64,000 nt of DNA from Chitinophaga nivalis (GTDB taxonomy: Bacteria; Bacteroidota; Bacteroidia; Chitinophagales; Chitinophagaceae): assembly GCF_025989125.1 (NCBI RefSeq), contig NZ_JAPDNR010000001.1:2152301-2216300 (forward strand), read 5' to 3'. Position 1 is the first letter of the stretch, and each line of letters opens with the position of its first letter. Shown here piece after piece: positions 33,547 through 42,843 of the stretch. The position numbers and the translations under genes were made by a program. The notes below the pieces were generated by a model. That model made no database searches. It was given only the letters and a program-made list of their open reading frames with translations, and was not told where the DNA came from.

Positions 33547-35955
33547 ATGAAAAAATCGGTGAAAATATTGTGGCGTGTGGCGTTTGGCATTCTGGCATTT
33601 ATTGTTCTCTTTGTATTACTCATTAATTTCCGGGTTATTGGCAACATGCCTTCTATGGAGGAGCTGGAGAATCCCCGTGCTGCCCTGGCTTCGGAAGTAA
33701 TAGCTGATGATGGTACCATCCTGGGTAAATATTACCAGGTAGACCGTTCCAGCAGTGATTACAATGAGATCTCCAAAAATGTGATCAATGCCCTGATTGC
33801 AACAGAAGAAACCCGGTTTTATGATAACTCTGGTATTGATGCCAAAGGCACCATGGCCATTCCTTTTTATCTGCTGATCGGTAAAAAGCGTGGTTCCAGT
33901 ACCATTACCCAACAGCTGGCCCTGAACCTGCAGGCCGATAACCTGGGTAAACAACGTTCCGGTAACCCGATAGGCCGGGCATTCCAGAAATTACAGGAAT
34001 GGATCATTGCCGTAAAGCTGGAAAGGAATTTCACCAAACAGGAAATCCTTACACTGTACCTGAATACCGTAGCATTCGGAGATAACGTATATGGTATTGA
34101 AAATGGCGCACGTACTTTTTTCAGTAAAGATGCCGGCCATTTATCTATCGAAGAAGCGGCTATCCTGGTGGGGATGCTGAAAGGAAACACCATCTATAAT
34201 CCCCGTCGTAACCCGCAACTGGCGCTGAACCGCCGCAATACGGTGATCGACAACATGGTGGAATCCGGATTTATTACCCCGGCAGAAGCAGCGAATGCCA
34301 AGAGCAAACCCATTGTACTGCACTATAATAAAATAGATCATAACAAAGGACTGGCGCCTTATTTCCGGGAAGTATTACGGGATGAGCTGAAAGGCTGGTG
34401 TAAAGAACATAAAAAAGCGGATGGTTCCGATTATAATCTGTACCGTGATGGCCTGAAAGTATATACCACTATCAATCCCCGGATGCAGCTGTATGCAGAA
34501 GAAGCCGTAGCCAAACATCTCCAGACGCTGCAGAAATTCCTGTCGGCCCAGGCAGATGTGAAAAGTGGCAATGTATGGAAGAAATGGCCTAAATACCTGG
34601 ATAAATACATGAAAGAATCGGATCGTTACCGCGCCATGAAAGACGATGACGCCTCCGACTCCACGATTGCCCGGGCATTCAATACGCCTACCCGGATGAA
34701 AGTATTCTCCTGGAAAAGCAGCACCGAACCGGATCTGAATGAAGTAGATACTGTGATGACGCCAATGGATTCCATTAAGTATATGCGTGCCGTATTGCAG
34801 GCGGGCTTTATGGCCATGGACCCGGAAAGTGGTGAAGTAAAAGCCTGGGTGGGCGGACCGGATTTCCGTTATTTCAAAAACGATCACGTAGCCAAAACCC
34901 GTCGTCAGGTGGGTTCTACCTTTAAACCTTTCCTGTATTGCTTTGCCATCATGAATGGTATGTCTCCGAATACGGTATTGCCCAACGAGCCGGTAACCAT
35001 TGGTAACTGGACCCTGACAAGGAACTCAGAAGGTAGCGTGGGCGGTAGTATTACTATGGCAGGTGCGCTGGCCCGGTCGCTGAACCTGGTATCGGCCTAC
35101 CTGATCAAACAAATCGGCGCCAAAGCGTTTGCCGACTTTGCCCAAAACAAGATCGGCTTTGAAAGTGAAATATTGCCTTATCCTTCCATTGCGCTGGGTA
35201 CCTCTGAGTTGTCGCTGTACGAAATGCTGCGCGCCTACACAATGTTCCCTGGACGAGGCATCAATACCAAACCTATTTATATTACCCGTATTGAAGACCG
35301 GAATGGTAATATCCTGGAAACATTCGCCCCTGTGAAGCGTGAGGTGATCAGTGAGAAAGAATCCTTTACCATGGTGAAAATGATGCAGGGCGTAATGCAG
35401 CCCGGCGGCACCGGTGCCCGTTCCCGCTCCCGTTACAATATGCAGGGAGAGATGGCGGGTAAAACCGGTACTACCAACGATAATACCGATGGCTGGTTTA
35501 TTGGCTATACACCTAAACTGCTGGCAGGCGCCTGGGTAGGTTGTGAAAATAACTTTATCCACTTCAGCACTACTGCGATTGGTCAGGGGGCTAATACCGG
35601 CTTACCGATATGGGCTTACTTCATGCAGAAAGTATATGCGGATCCTACCCTGAAAGTTAGCACCAGTGATCATTTCCTGTCGCCAACCAATATGAGTGAT
35701 GATGATGTACACCTGAACTATGAGTCCAATGTAAAACCGGGCGCAGAAGCAGAAAACGTAGGAAATGGCTCTGAAAGTGACTATGGCGATTATGGTAATG
35801 GCAATGGTAGTGAAAATGATTTCGCCAATCCGGGTGCAGACAAACCGGCTAATGATCCGGTAGTCAAACCAAAAGAGAAAGAGAAGGAAAAAGAAAAAGA
35901 AGATAATAAACCTGCTCCTCCGAAAGCCGTATATCCGCCTAAGAAAGGAGAATAA
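33547..35955 (+). CDS. Class A penicillin-binding protein (PBP1A-like)
   Basis: This bifunctional peptidoglycan synthase polymerises lipid II and cross-links stem peptides. It has 802 residues. A membrane anchor (about residues 8-28) is followed by the glycosyltransferase domain with the catalytic Glu region ATEETRFYDNSGID and KKRGSSTITQQLALNL. The transpeptidase domain has the SxxK motif at Ser457-Lys460 (STFKPF), SLN near residue 517 and KTGT at 639-642. A long charged, Gly/Asn/Lys-rich C-terminal tail follows. It is monocistronic and ends at a strong terminator shared with sucC. Confidence 0.95.
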   Translation: MKKSVKILWRVAFGILAFIVLFVLLINFRVIGNMPSMEELENPRAALASEVIADDGTILGKYYQVDRSSSDYNEISKNVINALIATEETRFYDNSGIDAKGTMAIPFYLLIGKKRGSSTITQQLALNLQADNLGKQRSGNPIGRAFQKLQEWIIAVKLERNFTKQEILTLYLNTVAFGDNVYGIENGARTFFSKDAGHLSIEEAAILVGMLKGNTIYNPRRNPQLALNRRNTVIDNMVESGFITPAEAANAKSKPIVLHYNKIDHNKGLAPYFREVLRDELKGWCKEHKKADGSDYNLYRDGLKVYTTINPRMQLYAEEAVAKHLQTLQKFLSAQADVKSGNVWKKWPKYLDKYMKESDRYRAMKDDDASDSTIARAFNTPTRMKVFSWKSSTEPDLNEVDTVMTPMDSIKYMRAVLQAGFMAMDPESGEVKAWVGGPDFRYFKNDHVAKTRRQVGSTFKPFLYCFAIMNGMSPNTVLPNEPVTIGNWTLTRNSEGSVGGSITMAGALARSLNLVSAYLIKQIGAKAFADFAQNKIGFESEILPYPSIALGTSELSLYEMLRAYTMFPGRGINTKPIYITRIEDRNGNILETFAPVKREVISEKESFTMVKMMQGVMQPGGTGARSRSRYNMQGEMAGKTGTTNDNTDGWFIGYTPKLLAGAWVGCENNFIHFSTTAIGQGANTGLPIWAYFMQKVYADPTLKVSTSDHFLSPTNMSDDDVHLNYESNVKPGAEAENVGNGSESDYGDYGNGNGSENDFANPGADKPANDPVVKPKEKEKEKEKEDNKPAPPKAVYPPKKGE

Positions 35956-35972
35956 TAACAGGTAAGCAGATA

Positions 35973-36011
35973 AAAAAATCCCCCCCCGCTACAGCGGGGG
36001 GGGATTTTTTT
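35973..36011. terminator. Bidirectional terminator between PBP1A and sucC
   Basis: CCCCCCCCGC (35980-35989) pairs with GCGGGGGGGG (35994-36003) around TACA, with A7 on the left and T7 on the right. It can end both convergent genes. Confidence 0.95.
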
Positions 36012-36031
36012 ATATCAAAAGAGATGAATGA

Positions 36032-37246
36032 TTAAGCGCTTACTGCTTTGTTAACCAGTGCAGCTGCTTCGCTGAGGAGGATGGCAGACTGTACTTTCAG
36101 GCCGCTGTCTTCAATCAGTTTTTTAGCTTCTGCAGCGTTGGTACCTTGTAAACGTACGATGATCGGTACGGTGATGTTACCGATAGACTGGTAGGCATCA
36201 ATAACACCCTGTGCAACCCTGTCGCAACGAACAATACCACCGAAGATATTGATCAGGATAGCTTTTACTTTAGGATCTTTCAGGATGATACGGAAACCTG
36301 CTTCTACAGTCTGTGCGTTGGCAGTACCACCTACGTCCAGGAAGTTAGCTGGTTCACCGCCGCTCAGTTTGATCATGTCCATAGTAGCCATGGCCAGACC
36401 GGCACCGTTTACCATACAACCTACGTTACCGTCCAGTTTTACGAAGTTCAGGTTAAATTTGCTGGCTTCTACTTCTGTCGGATCTTCTTCTGTGATATCA
36501 CGCAGTGCTTCCAGATCAGGATGACGCAGCAGGGCGTTGTCATCCAGGTTTACTTTCGCATCTACGGCAACGATTTTTTCATCGCTGGTTTTGAACAGTG
36601 GGTTGATTTCCAGCATGCTGCAATCCAGTCCTACGTAAGCGTTGTACAGGCTGGAAACGAATTTCACCATGTTTTTGAACGCCTCACCGCTTAAACCGAG
36701 GTTGAAAGCGATATTACGTGCCTGGAATGGCTGCAGGGGCATGTTTGGTTTTACCCACTCTTTGAATATTTTTTCTGGTGTGCTGTGTGCTACTTCTTCG
36801 ATATCCATACCACCTTCTGTGGAGTACATGATCACGTTCTGGCTTTTAGCACGATCCAGCAGGATAGACAGGTAGAATTCTTTTACCGGGTTAGGACCTG
36901 GATAATAAACGTCCTGTGCTACCAGCACTTTGTTTACCAGTTTACCAGCATCGCCGGTCTGGATGGTAACCAGGGTGCCTCCCAGGATATTGCCTGCTAT
37001 GGTTTTAACGTCTTCTGCATTTTTTCCAACTGCCACACCGCGCTGCTCTGTACCACGGATTTTACCCTTACCGCGTCCACCAGCATGGATTTGCGCCTTT
37101 ACAACGGCAAATTCATTACCAAATTGCACTTTCAGTTGTTTGTAAGCCTCTGCGGCCGCTTCAGGCGTATCTACCGGGATACCTTCCTGTACCGGTACAT
37201 TATATTTTTTCAACAGTTCTTTAGCCTGGTACTCGTGTAAGTTCAT
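36032..37246 (-). CDS. sucC: Succinate-CoA ligase, beta subunit
   Basis: SucC is the nucleotide-binding subunit of the citrate-cycle enzyme that converts succinyl-CoA to succinate with ATP or GTP formation. The 404 residues match. The ATP-grasp domain (residues 1-240) starts MNLHEYQAKELL and has HAGGRGKGKIRGT. The C-terminal flavodoxin-like domain has GLAMATMDMIKLSGGEPANFLDVGG in parts and ILINIFGGIVRCD. The alpha-subunit gene sucD is not adjacent, so the two subunits must be encoded apart in this genome. Confidence 0.97.
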   Translation of the reverse strand: MNLHEYQAKELLKKYNVPVQEGIPVDTPEAAAEAYKQLKVQFGNEFAVVKAQIHAGGRGKGKIRGTEQRGVAVGKNAEDVKTIAGNILGGTLVTIQTGDAGKLVNKVLVAQDVYYPGPNPVKEFYLSILLDRAKSQNVIMYSTEGGMDIEEVAHSTPEKIFKEWVKPNMPLQPFQARNIAFNLGLSGEAFKNMVKFVSSLYNAYVGLDCSMLEINPLFKTSDEKIVAVDAKVNLDDNALLRHPDLEALRDITEEDPTEVEASKFNLNFVKLDGNVGCMVNGAGLAMATMDMIKLSGGEPANFLDVGGTANAQTVEAGFRIILKDPKVKAILINIFGGIVRCDRVAQGVIDAYQSIGNITVPIIVRLQGTNAAEAKKLIEDSGLKVQSAILLSEAAALVNKAVSA

Positions 37247-37320
37247 CGGAATAAAATTTGCCGCTAAAATAGGTCATTATGATTTAAATATAAAACTGCA
37301 GTCTTTTGTGAATTAAAAAA

Positions 37321-37328
37321 TAACTTTG
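37321..37328 (+). promoter_or_regulatory. -7 box for the purine nucleoside phosphorylase operon
   Basis: TAACTTTG is a perfect match, 44 bases before the start. The nearest TTTTG (37304-37308) is only 12 bp away, so the -33 element is uncertain. Confidence 0.55.
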
Positions 37329-37372
37329 CGCGGGTTTGTTTAAAATCCGACTTTTAACCAATATATAAACAG

Positions 37373-38194
37373 ATGAGTGAATTAACTGCGCAGATTACAG
37401 CAGCGGCTGAATTTATCAGAAAACACTGGCAAGACACACCGATAGCAGGTATTATATTAGGTAGCGGCCTGGGTAACCTGGCAAAAGATATTGAAAACAG
37501 CGTATCCATTCCATACAGCGATATTCCTCATTTTCCGGTATCTACAGTAGAAGGACATTCCGGCAAGCTGATTTTAGGGTATATGCAGGGTAAGCCTGTA
37601 GTAGCCATGGCAGGCCGTTTCCACTTTTATGAAGGCTTCTCCATGAAGCAGGTAACCTTCCCGGTGAGGGTCATGAAAGCTTTAGGAATACATACTTTAT
37701 TTATTTCCAATGCCGCCGGCGGCATGAATCATGCTTTCCAGGTAGGTGACCTGATGGTGATCAAAGATCACATCAACCTGCAGCCGGAGCATCCTTTGCG
37801 GGGCAAAAATGAAGACGAACTGGGACCCCGTTTCCCGGATATGAGTGAGCCCTATGCCAAATCACTGATCGACGCAGCGTATAAAATTGCAGCTGATAAC
37901 AATATATCTTTACATACAGGCGTATATGTAGGGGTGCAGGGACCCACCTTTGAAACCCGGGCGGAGTACAAATACATGCACATCATTGGCGGCGACGCCG
38001 TAGGTATGAGTACCGTACCGGAAGTAATTGTAGCAGCACATGCCGGTTTGAAAGTATTTGCCATGAGTGTGATTACCGACATCGGTATCCGGGAAGAAGA
38101 AAATGTGATCACCCATGAGGAAGTGCTGGAAGCAGCCCATGCAGCTGAACCCAAGCTTACGCTTATCTTTAGTGAATTAATCCGGCAACTATAA
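37373..38194 (+). CDS. Purine-nucleoside phosphorylase
   Basis: The enzyme splits purine (deoxy)nucleosides with phosphate in purine salvage. The 273 residues match the trimeric PNP-I family (inosine/guanosine specific). Visible motifs are GIILGSGLGNLA (phosphate site), FPVSTVEGHSGKLI, AMAGRFHFYEG, ISNAAGGMN and VGVQGPTFETRAEY, with the purine-binding Glu and GGDAVGMSTVPEVIVA. The porin gene follows 18 bases downstream and is probably co-transcribed. Confidence 0.94.
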   Translation: MSELTAQITAAAEFIRKHWQDTPIAGIILGSGLGNLAKDIENSVSIPYSDIPHFPVSTVEGHSGKLILGYMQGKPVVAMAGRFHFYEGFSMKQVTFPVRVMKALGIHTLFISNAAGGMNHAFQVGDLMVIKDHINLQPEHPLRGKNEDELGPRFPDMSEPYAKSLIDAAYKIAADNNISLHTGVYVGVQGPTFETRAEYKYMHIIGGDAVGMSTVPEVIVAAHAGLKVFAMSVITDIGIREEENVITHEEVLEAAHAAEPKLTLIFSELIRQL

Positions 38195-38212
38195 ACGCAT
38201 TTTCATTTTCGG

Positions 38213-40189
38213 ATGAGGCAACTTCTTATTATCATAGCCCTGCTGTTCTTAAGCGGCGCTCAATTGATGGCACAGTTTAATACCGGCCGCTTTGGCAACA
38301 CAGGCGGCGGCGGTGGCGGCACCAGTAAAATGCAGCGGGATACTTCCAGACACGAACACGAATTGGATACCCTTACGCTGACTTACCGGTATCTCGGTGA
38401 GCCAACAGATTTTACCATAGACTCCTCTGTAGCAGACTTTCAGCTCAATTACCTGAAAGTACCTGCTACCTACGCTACCCTGGGTAACAGCGGGAGTGCG
38501 GCCCGGAATCTTATTTTTACGCCACTGATGAAGCCCGGATTTGATGCAGGCTTCCATTCCTATGATATCTACAGCAATTCTCACCAGAATGCCCGTTTTT
38601 ATCATACTACCCGGCCTTATTCGGAGCTGAGCTACCTGGTGGGCGGTAAACAGGAACAGATTATCGGTATCACCCATACGCAAAACCGCACGGAGCGTTT
38701 TAATTTCGCGTTCGATTACCGCAAGGTAAACGCCCCCGGATTTTTTCGTACACAGAACTCTAACCACGATACCTACCGGCTGACGGCACATTATCAGAGT
38801 AAAAACAAACGGGCCAATACCTACCTCAGTTTTTACTACAACAAGATCAATGGCGGCGAAAACGGCGGTATCCGGGCAGATTCCATCCTGGATGATCCTT
38901 CCTACAAACAACGCCGGAACGTACCGGTATTTCTGGGGAATTCTGTATCCCGCTCCTATGGCTTTTTCGGTACCAGCAGTCCCGTAAAATCGCAGTACCA
39001 GGAAACCGGATTATTGCTTCAGCAACAGTATGACTGGGGCCGCGGCGATAGTATACACGTCAACGATACAACTGACTACTATAAGTTTGATCCGGTTTTC
39101 CGCGTTCAGTATACCTTCAATTACCAGAATAGTAACTATCAGTTTATAGATGCTGTACCGGATACCGGGTTTTACCGCATGCACTACGACTTTGCGCCAT
39201 CTGCAGACACCCTCCAGGCCAAACATGTATGGAAGATGATCTCCAATGACCTGTCGCTGATACAGTTTCCGATCCGGGGTAACCTGGGGCACTTTATTAA
39301 AGCGGGGGCCCGTTTTGAAAGTATTACCGGTACCTTCCTGGATGCCAATATCAACTTTTCCAACCTGGCATTGCATGGTGAATACCGCAATAAAACCCGG
39401 AATAAGCTATGGGACTTCTCTGCCAAAGGAGAATTTTATGTACTGGGCCAGAACCGCGGAGATTACAGTGTCGCAGGTATGTTACAACGGCACCTGAACG
39501 ATTTCCTGGGAGATATGCGGTTAACGTTTACCAACGTAAACCGGGAACCTTCCTATGTATACAAGTATTTCAACAGTACCCGGGATACCTGGTATAATAC
39601 AGAGCTGACTAAGGAAAACATTACCCAGCTGCAGTTTGCAACAGAAAGCAGAAAACTGAAATACAACCTGGCTGTGAATTATTTCCTCTTTAATAATTAT
39701 ACCTATTTCAAGGATTATTATCACAGTGATCAGTATAAATCTCTCTTTAACCTCCTGCAGATTGTATTCAGCAAGAAGTTTTCACTGGAACCATTTGCCT
39801 GGTATGCCGACATCGCTTTCCAGCAGGTGCATGGCAATGCCCCGGTAAATGTGCCTGCTTTCTGGACACGCCACCGTTTTGCCTTTGAAAAACGGTTGTA
39901 TAAAAACCTGAACCTGATGACCGGTGTGGAAGTACGTTACAATACCGATTATTATGCAGATGATTATTCTCCGATAACAGGCCAGTTTATTTACCAGGAC
40001 TCCGTAAAAGTGAAATACAACTTCCCGGATCTGGCAGCATTTGCCAATTTCCGGATCAAATCCTTCTCCGCTTATGTGCGGGCAGAGAACCTGAATACCT
40101 TCTTTGCTAAAAATAATTTTGCAGCGCCACTCTATCCTTACAACAATTTCTCTTTCCGGGTAGGATTGAGATGGTGGTTCATCAATTAA
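38213..40189 (+). CDS. Putative porin (outer-membrane beta-barrel)
   Basis: The 658-residue product has a signal peptide ending MAQ, a Gly-rich N-terminal stretch and a long beta-barrel made of alternating strands (for example YLSFYYNKINGGENGG and RTHRFAFEKRLYKNLNLM-like patterns). The last strand (NNFSFRVGLRWWFIN) ends in an aromatic residue, the outer-membrane barrel signal. It matches the putative-porin family of Bacteroidota. Because it follows the purine phosphorylase so closely, a role in uptake of nucleosides is possible, but this is inference from position. Confidence 0.82.
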   Translation: MRQLLIIIALLFLSGAQLMAQFNTGRFGNTGGGGGGTSKMQRDTSRHEHELDTLTLTYRYLGEPTDFTIDSSVADFQLNYLKVPATYATLGNSGSAARNLIFTPLMKPGFDAGFHSYDIYSNSHQNARFYHTTRPYSELSYLVGGKQEQIIGITHTQNRTERFNFAFDYRKVNAPGFFRTQNSNHDTYRLTAHYQSKNKRANTYLSFYYNKINGGENGGIRADSILDDPSYKQRRNVPVFLGNSVSRSYGFFGTSSPVKSQYQETGLLLQQQYDWGRGDSIHVNDTTDYYKFDPVFRVQYTFNYQNSNYQFIDAVPDTGFYRMHYDFAPSADTLQAKHVWKMISNDLSLIQFPIRGNLGHFIKAGARFESITGTFLDANINFSNLALHGEYRNKTRNKLWDFSAKGEFYVLGQNRGDYSVAGMLQRHLNDFLGDMRLTFTNVNREPSYVYKYFNSTRDTWYNTELTKENITQLQFATESRKLKYNLAVNYFLFNNYTYFKDYYHSDQYKSLFNLLQIVFSKKFSLEPFAWYADIAFQQVHGNAPVNVPAFWTRHRFAFEKRLYKNLNLMTGVEVRYNTDYYADDYSPITGQFIYQDSVKVKYNFPDLAAFANFRIKSFSAYVRAENLNTFFAKNNFAAPLYPYNNFSFRVGLRWWFIN

Positions 40190-40197
40190 TCGTATAT

Positions 40198-40233
40198 CCG
40201 CCATTCCCCGGCTCAGGCCGGCAGGAGTGGCGG
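40198..40233 (+). terminator. Hairpin after the porin gene
   Basis: CCGCCATTCC (40198-40207) pairs with GGAGTGGCGG (40224-40233; one G-U), with an inner CCGG/CCGG stem. It begins 9 bases after the porin stop and directly precedes the promoter of the metal operon. Confidence 0.75.
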
Positions 40234-40265
40234 TTTGCACTTTTCAGCTTTATACCGTATTTTTG
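40234..40265 (+). promoter_or_regulatory. Promoter of the metal-handling operon
   Basis: TTTG (40234-40237) and TATTTTTG (40258-40265) are perfect and 20 bp apart. Transcription would start about 40270-40273, at or just before the ATG at 40274, so the first mRNA appears leaderless. Confidence 0.75.
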
Positions 40266-40273
40266 TAGACTAC

Positions 40274-40669
40274 ATGCAACGCTTTTTTGTCATATTATTT
40301 GCCTTACTGTATACTACGCTCACCAGCGGGTTTACGATAAACGTGCATTACTGCATGGGCAAACTGACATCTGTAGCGCTGCAGCAGTCGCCGGAAGATC
40401 AATGTGCCAAATGTGGCAAGCCGGTAAAAAGCATGAACTGCTGCAAGAATGAGTTTAAATATTGTAAGGTTACTGAATCCCATCAGGCAGCCAAAGCTAT
40501 ACAGCAACATTTTTCGCTCACGACCCTGGATTTGCAGCTGCCGGTAAAAGTATTACGGGTTCCCGCGATACCAGTAGTCAGCCAATTTTCAACAGGGCAC
40601 CATCCGCACGATCCGCCGGATATTACAGCTGCCCCTGTATTTCTCCTGAACTGTACATTTCTGATCTGA
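40274..40669 (+). CDS. HYC_CC_PP family protein
   Basis: I use the ATG at 40274 (131 residues), which opens a signal peptide (MQRFFVILFALLYTTL). The three naming motifs of the family are present: HYC in INVHYCMGKL, CC in SMNCCKNEFKYC, and PP in HPHDPPD near the end. An additional CAKCGK pair lies between. The Cys and His content suggests periplasmic metal binding, probably copper. It leads a four-gene run with an HMA protein, an outer-membrane-like protein and an HMA-AraC regulator. Confidence 0.85.
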   Translation: MQRFFVILFALLYTTLTSGFTINVHYCMGKLTSVALQQSPEDQCAKCGKPVKSMNCCKNEFKYCKVTESHQAAKAIQQHFSLTTLDLQLPVKVLRVPAIPVVSQFSTGHHPHDPPDITAAPVFLLNCTFLI

Positions 40670-40751
40670 TACAGCCTGTTTTGGATACCTCCTTTTGGAG
40701 AGGAATTTATCCGTATGCAATGCTGTAATTATCTCACAAAAAAATCAGATC

Positions 40752-41297
40752 ATGAAAACAATATCCATTATACTGCTCGCGCTGGGCATTTCTTTTGGCG
40801 TACAGGCACAATACAAAAAAGCAAGTTTACAGGCAACCGGTCTTACCTGCGCCATGTGTTCCCGGGCTACTTTTGAAGCCCTGCAAACCTTGCCGTTTGT
40901 AGACAAAATAGATACAGACCTCAATAGTACCACCTTTGAACTGACCTTCAAATCAGGTGTACCGGTGAATATTGATGCCATCAGACAAAAGGTGGAAGAC
41001 GCCGGATTTTCTGTAGGAAAACTGGTGGTAGCCGCCCAGTTCGATGGGGTGAAAGTACAGAACGATACCCACCTTACCTTTGGAGGTAATACACTGCATT
41101 TTATGCAGATTAAAGACCAGGTGCTGAACGGTGAAAAGTTGATGACCGTTATCGACAAGCACTTTGTTTCTGCCAAACAATTCAAAAAATTCAGTACCAC
41201 AACCAGTATGTCCTGCTACCAGACAGGCATGATGAGTGATTGTTGCAAGCCCGATGCTACACCGGCTTCCAAAAGAATTTATCATGTCACTATTTAA
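40752..41297 (+). CDS. Secreted heavy-metal-associated (HMA) domain protein
   Basis: The start at 40752 (181 residues) opens a signal peptide ending in AQA before Gln; the longer frame to 40695 covers non-coding spacer. The HMA fold has the metal-binding motif TCAMCSRATF near residue 35 and the pattern FVDKIDTDLNSTTFELTF. The C-terminus has a second Cys cluster (MSCYQTGMMSDCCKPD). It is probably a periplasmic copper-binding protein or chaperone. It is 82 bases after the HYC_CC_PP gene and 15 bases before the next gene. Confidence 0.85.
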   Translation: MKTISIILLALGISFGVQAQYKKASLQATGLTCAMCSRATFEALQTLPFVDKIDTDLNSTTFELTFKSGVPVNIDAIRQKVEDAGFSVGKLVVAAQFDGVKVQNDTHLTFGGNTLHFMQIKDQVLNGEKLMTVIDKHFVSAKQFKKFSTTTSMSCYQTGMMSDCCKPDATPASKRIYHVTI

Positions 41298-41312
41298 TAC
41301 GGGGTCGGATAT

Positions 41313-42173
41313 ATGAAGAAAATACTAATAGCCGCGGCCCTGTTACTGGGTATCAGTCAGGTAAGCCAGGCGCAGGAGCTGTATGTAAATGCAGAGCCGG
41401 CCAGTAATATGCCTGCGAATTCGCTGGGTATCAGGTTGTCCAATAAGTTCTTTCAAATGGAGCATAGCGGGGTTACCGGTATGCGCTTTGAGCCGGAAGT
41501 GATGTGGGGCATCAACAAAAAACTGATGGTGCATGTGATCGGATATGCCTCTAATATGATGCAGCCTTCTATCCGGGCAGAGGGCGGTAGTGTATATGCC
41601 AAATACCGTTTCCTGTCGCTGGATCAGCAGCATGCGCATTTTCGGATGGCTGCCTATGTGAAAGGGTCGGTTATCGATAATCCGTATTATCCTGACATGT
41701 CTCACGGCATGAAAGAGCTGTATAATAACCGCGAACTCGACCTGGAAGGAGCTACCTCCGGAGCCAGCGGTGGTATTGTGGCTACACAGCTGCTGCATAA
41801 GCTGGCGCTGTCTACTACGTTGGGATATACCCGTTACATGAACAACCTGAAGGATAATATTCCGGCAGAATTTTCCAAAAATGAGGTCAATTACAGTTTT
41901 TCGGCAGGATATCTGCTGCTGCCTGTGAAGTACCGGCATTATGGACAAACGAATCTGAACCTGTATATGGAGTTTCTGGGTAAAACCAATACAGACGCAA
42001 TAGCCCGTGGCGCTTATCTGGATATAGCACCGGCCATACAGCTCATTTTCAATAGTACAACCCGGTTGGATCTGTCTTATCGCACGCAGTTAGCCGGCAA
42101 TATGCCGCGTAATATGTACAACTCCTTTTTAGTCCGGATAGAGCATAATATTTTTAACATTAATAAAAAATGA
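41313..42173 (+). CDS. Outer-membrane-like protein of the metal operon
   Basis: The 286-residue product has a signal peptide (MKKILIAAALLLGISQVSQAQ) cut after AQA or nearby, and a beta-strand-rich body with many aromatic residues. The final strand is YNSFLVRIEHNIFNINKK. Sequences such as LGIRLSNKFFQM and GMRFEPEVMWGINKKLMVHV look like barrel strands. It is conserved next to HMA proteins in Bacteroidota, as I recall, but has no defined function. Its stop codon overlaps the next start (ATGA), showing translational coupling with the regulator gene. Confidence 0.7.
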   Translation: MKKILIAAALLLGISQVSQAQELYVNAEPASNMPANSLGIRLSNKFFQMEHSGVTGMRFEPEVMWGINKKLMVHVIGYASNMMQPSIRAEGGSVYAKYRFLSLDQQHAHFRMAAYVKGSVIDNPYYPDMSHGMKELYNNRELDLEGATSGASGGIVATQLLHKLALSTTLGYTRYMNNLKDNIPAEFSKNEVNYSFSAGYLLLPVKYRHYGQTNLNLYMEFLGKTNTDAIARGAYLDIAPAIQLIFNSTTRLDLSYRTQLAGNMPRNMYNSFLVRIEHNIFNINKK

Positions 42174-42751
42174 CGGGTATGCCAGCAACAACACTGTTCA
42201 TAAAAAATATGGTTTGCCCCCGTTGTATCAAAGTAGTCAGGGAAACGCTGGAAGCAGCAACGTTGCAGGTGGAAGAGATTGAACTGGGGAAGGCAGTTGT
42301 GGCGGAATCCTTATCTGCTGCACAGTTGCAGCAGGTGGCAGCGGCGCTCGAAACGGAAGGGTTTTTACTGATCGACGATAAAAAGCAGCAATTGGTGGCT
42401 GCCATAAAAAGTATCATTGTACAAACTGTTCATTATACCGACCTGGAGGAAATGAAAGAAAATTTTTCTACATTACTGGCAGGTAAATTGCAAAAAGATT
42501 ATCATTACCTCAGTAATCTTTTTTCTGAAATGGAAGGCACTACCATTGAGCAATACATCATTCAGCAAAAAATTGAACGGGTTAAAGAATTGCTGGTATA
42601 TAAGGAGTTGAGTTTAAGTGAAATCAGTTATCAGCTAGGATATAGCAGTGTGGCCCATTTATCCGGGCAGTTTAAAAAGGTAACCGGCCTTACGCCCAGT
42701 CAGTTTAAACAACTGCAGGACCCGGCCCGCATACCGTTGGATAAATTATAA
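42170..42751 (+). CDS. HMA-domain/AraC-type transcriptional regulator fusion
   Basis: The 193-residue protein joins an N-terminal HMA-like domain (residues about 5-70, with the metal-binding pair in NMVCPRCIKVVRETLEAA) to a C-terminal AraC DNA-binding domain (about 95-190). The AraC part has two helix-turn-helix motifs (LSEISYQLGYSSVAHLSGQFKKVTG in pieces) and the closing TPSQFKQL. The layout suggests a regulator that reads metal directly through the CxxC site. Its position at the end of a run of metal-binding envelope proteins suggests that it controls that operon. Direct sensing is inference. Confidence 0.85.
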   Translation: MTGMPATTLFIKNMVCPRCIKVVRETLEAATLQVEEIELGKAVVAESLSAAQLQQVAAALETEGFLLIDDKKQQLVAAIKSIIVQTVHYTDLEEMKENFSTLLAGKLQKDYHYLSNLFSEMEGTTIEQYIIQQKIERVKELLVYKELSLSEISYQLGYSSVAHLSGQFKKVTGLTPSQFKQLQDPARIPLDKL

Positions 42752-42794
42752 GATATACAGAGATCATTATAAGTTGTTGTTTTAGTTTTAGTTT

Positions 42795-42830
42795 AAAAAG
42801 AGGTTACAGGATATCGTAGCCTCTTTTTTA
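42795..42830 (+). terminator. Terminator of the metal-handling operon
   Basis: AAAAAGAGG with CCTCTTTTT, continued inward by TTAC with GTAG (one G-U), closes an eight-base loop and ends in a T6 run. It lies 44 bases after the AraC stop. Confidence 0.88.
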
Positions 42831-42843
42831 AAAAACCTGGAGA

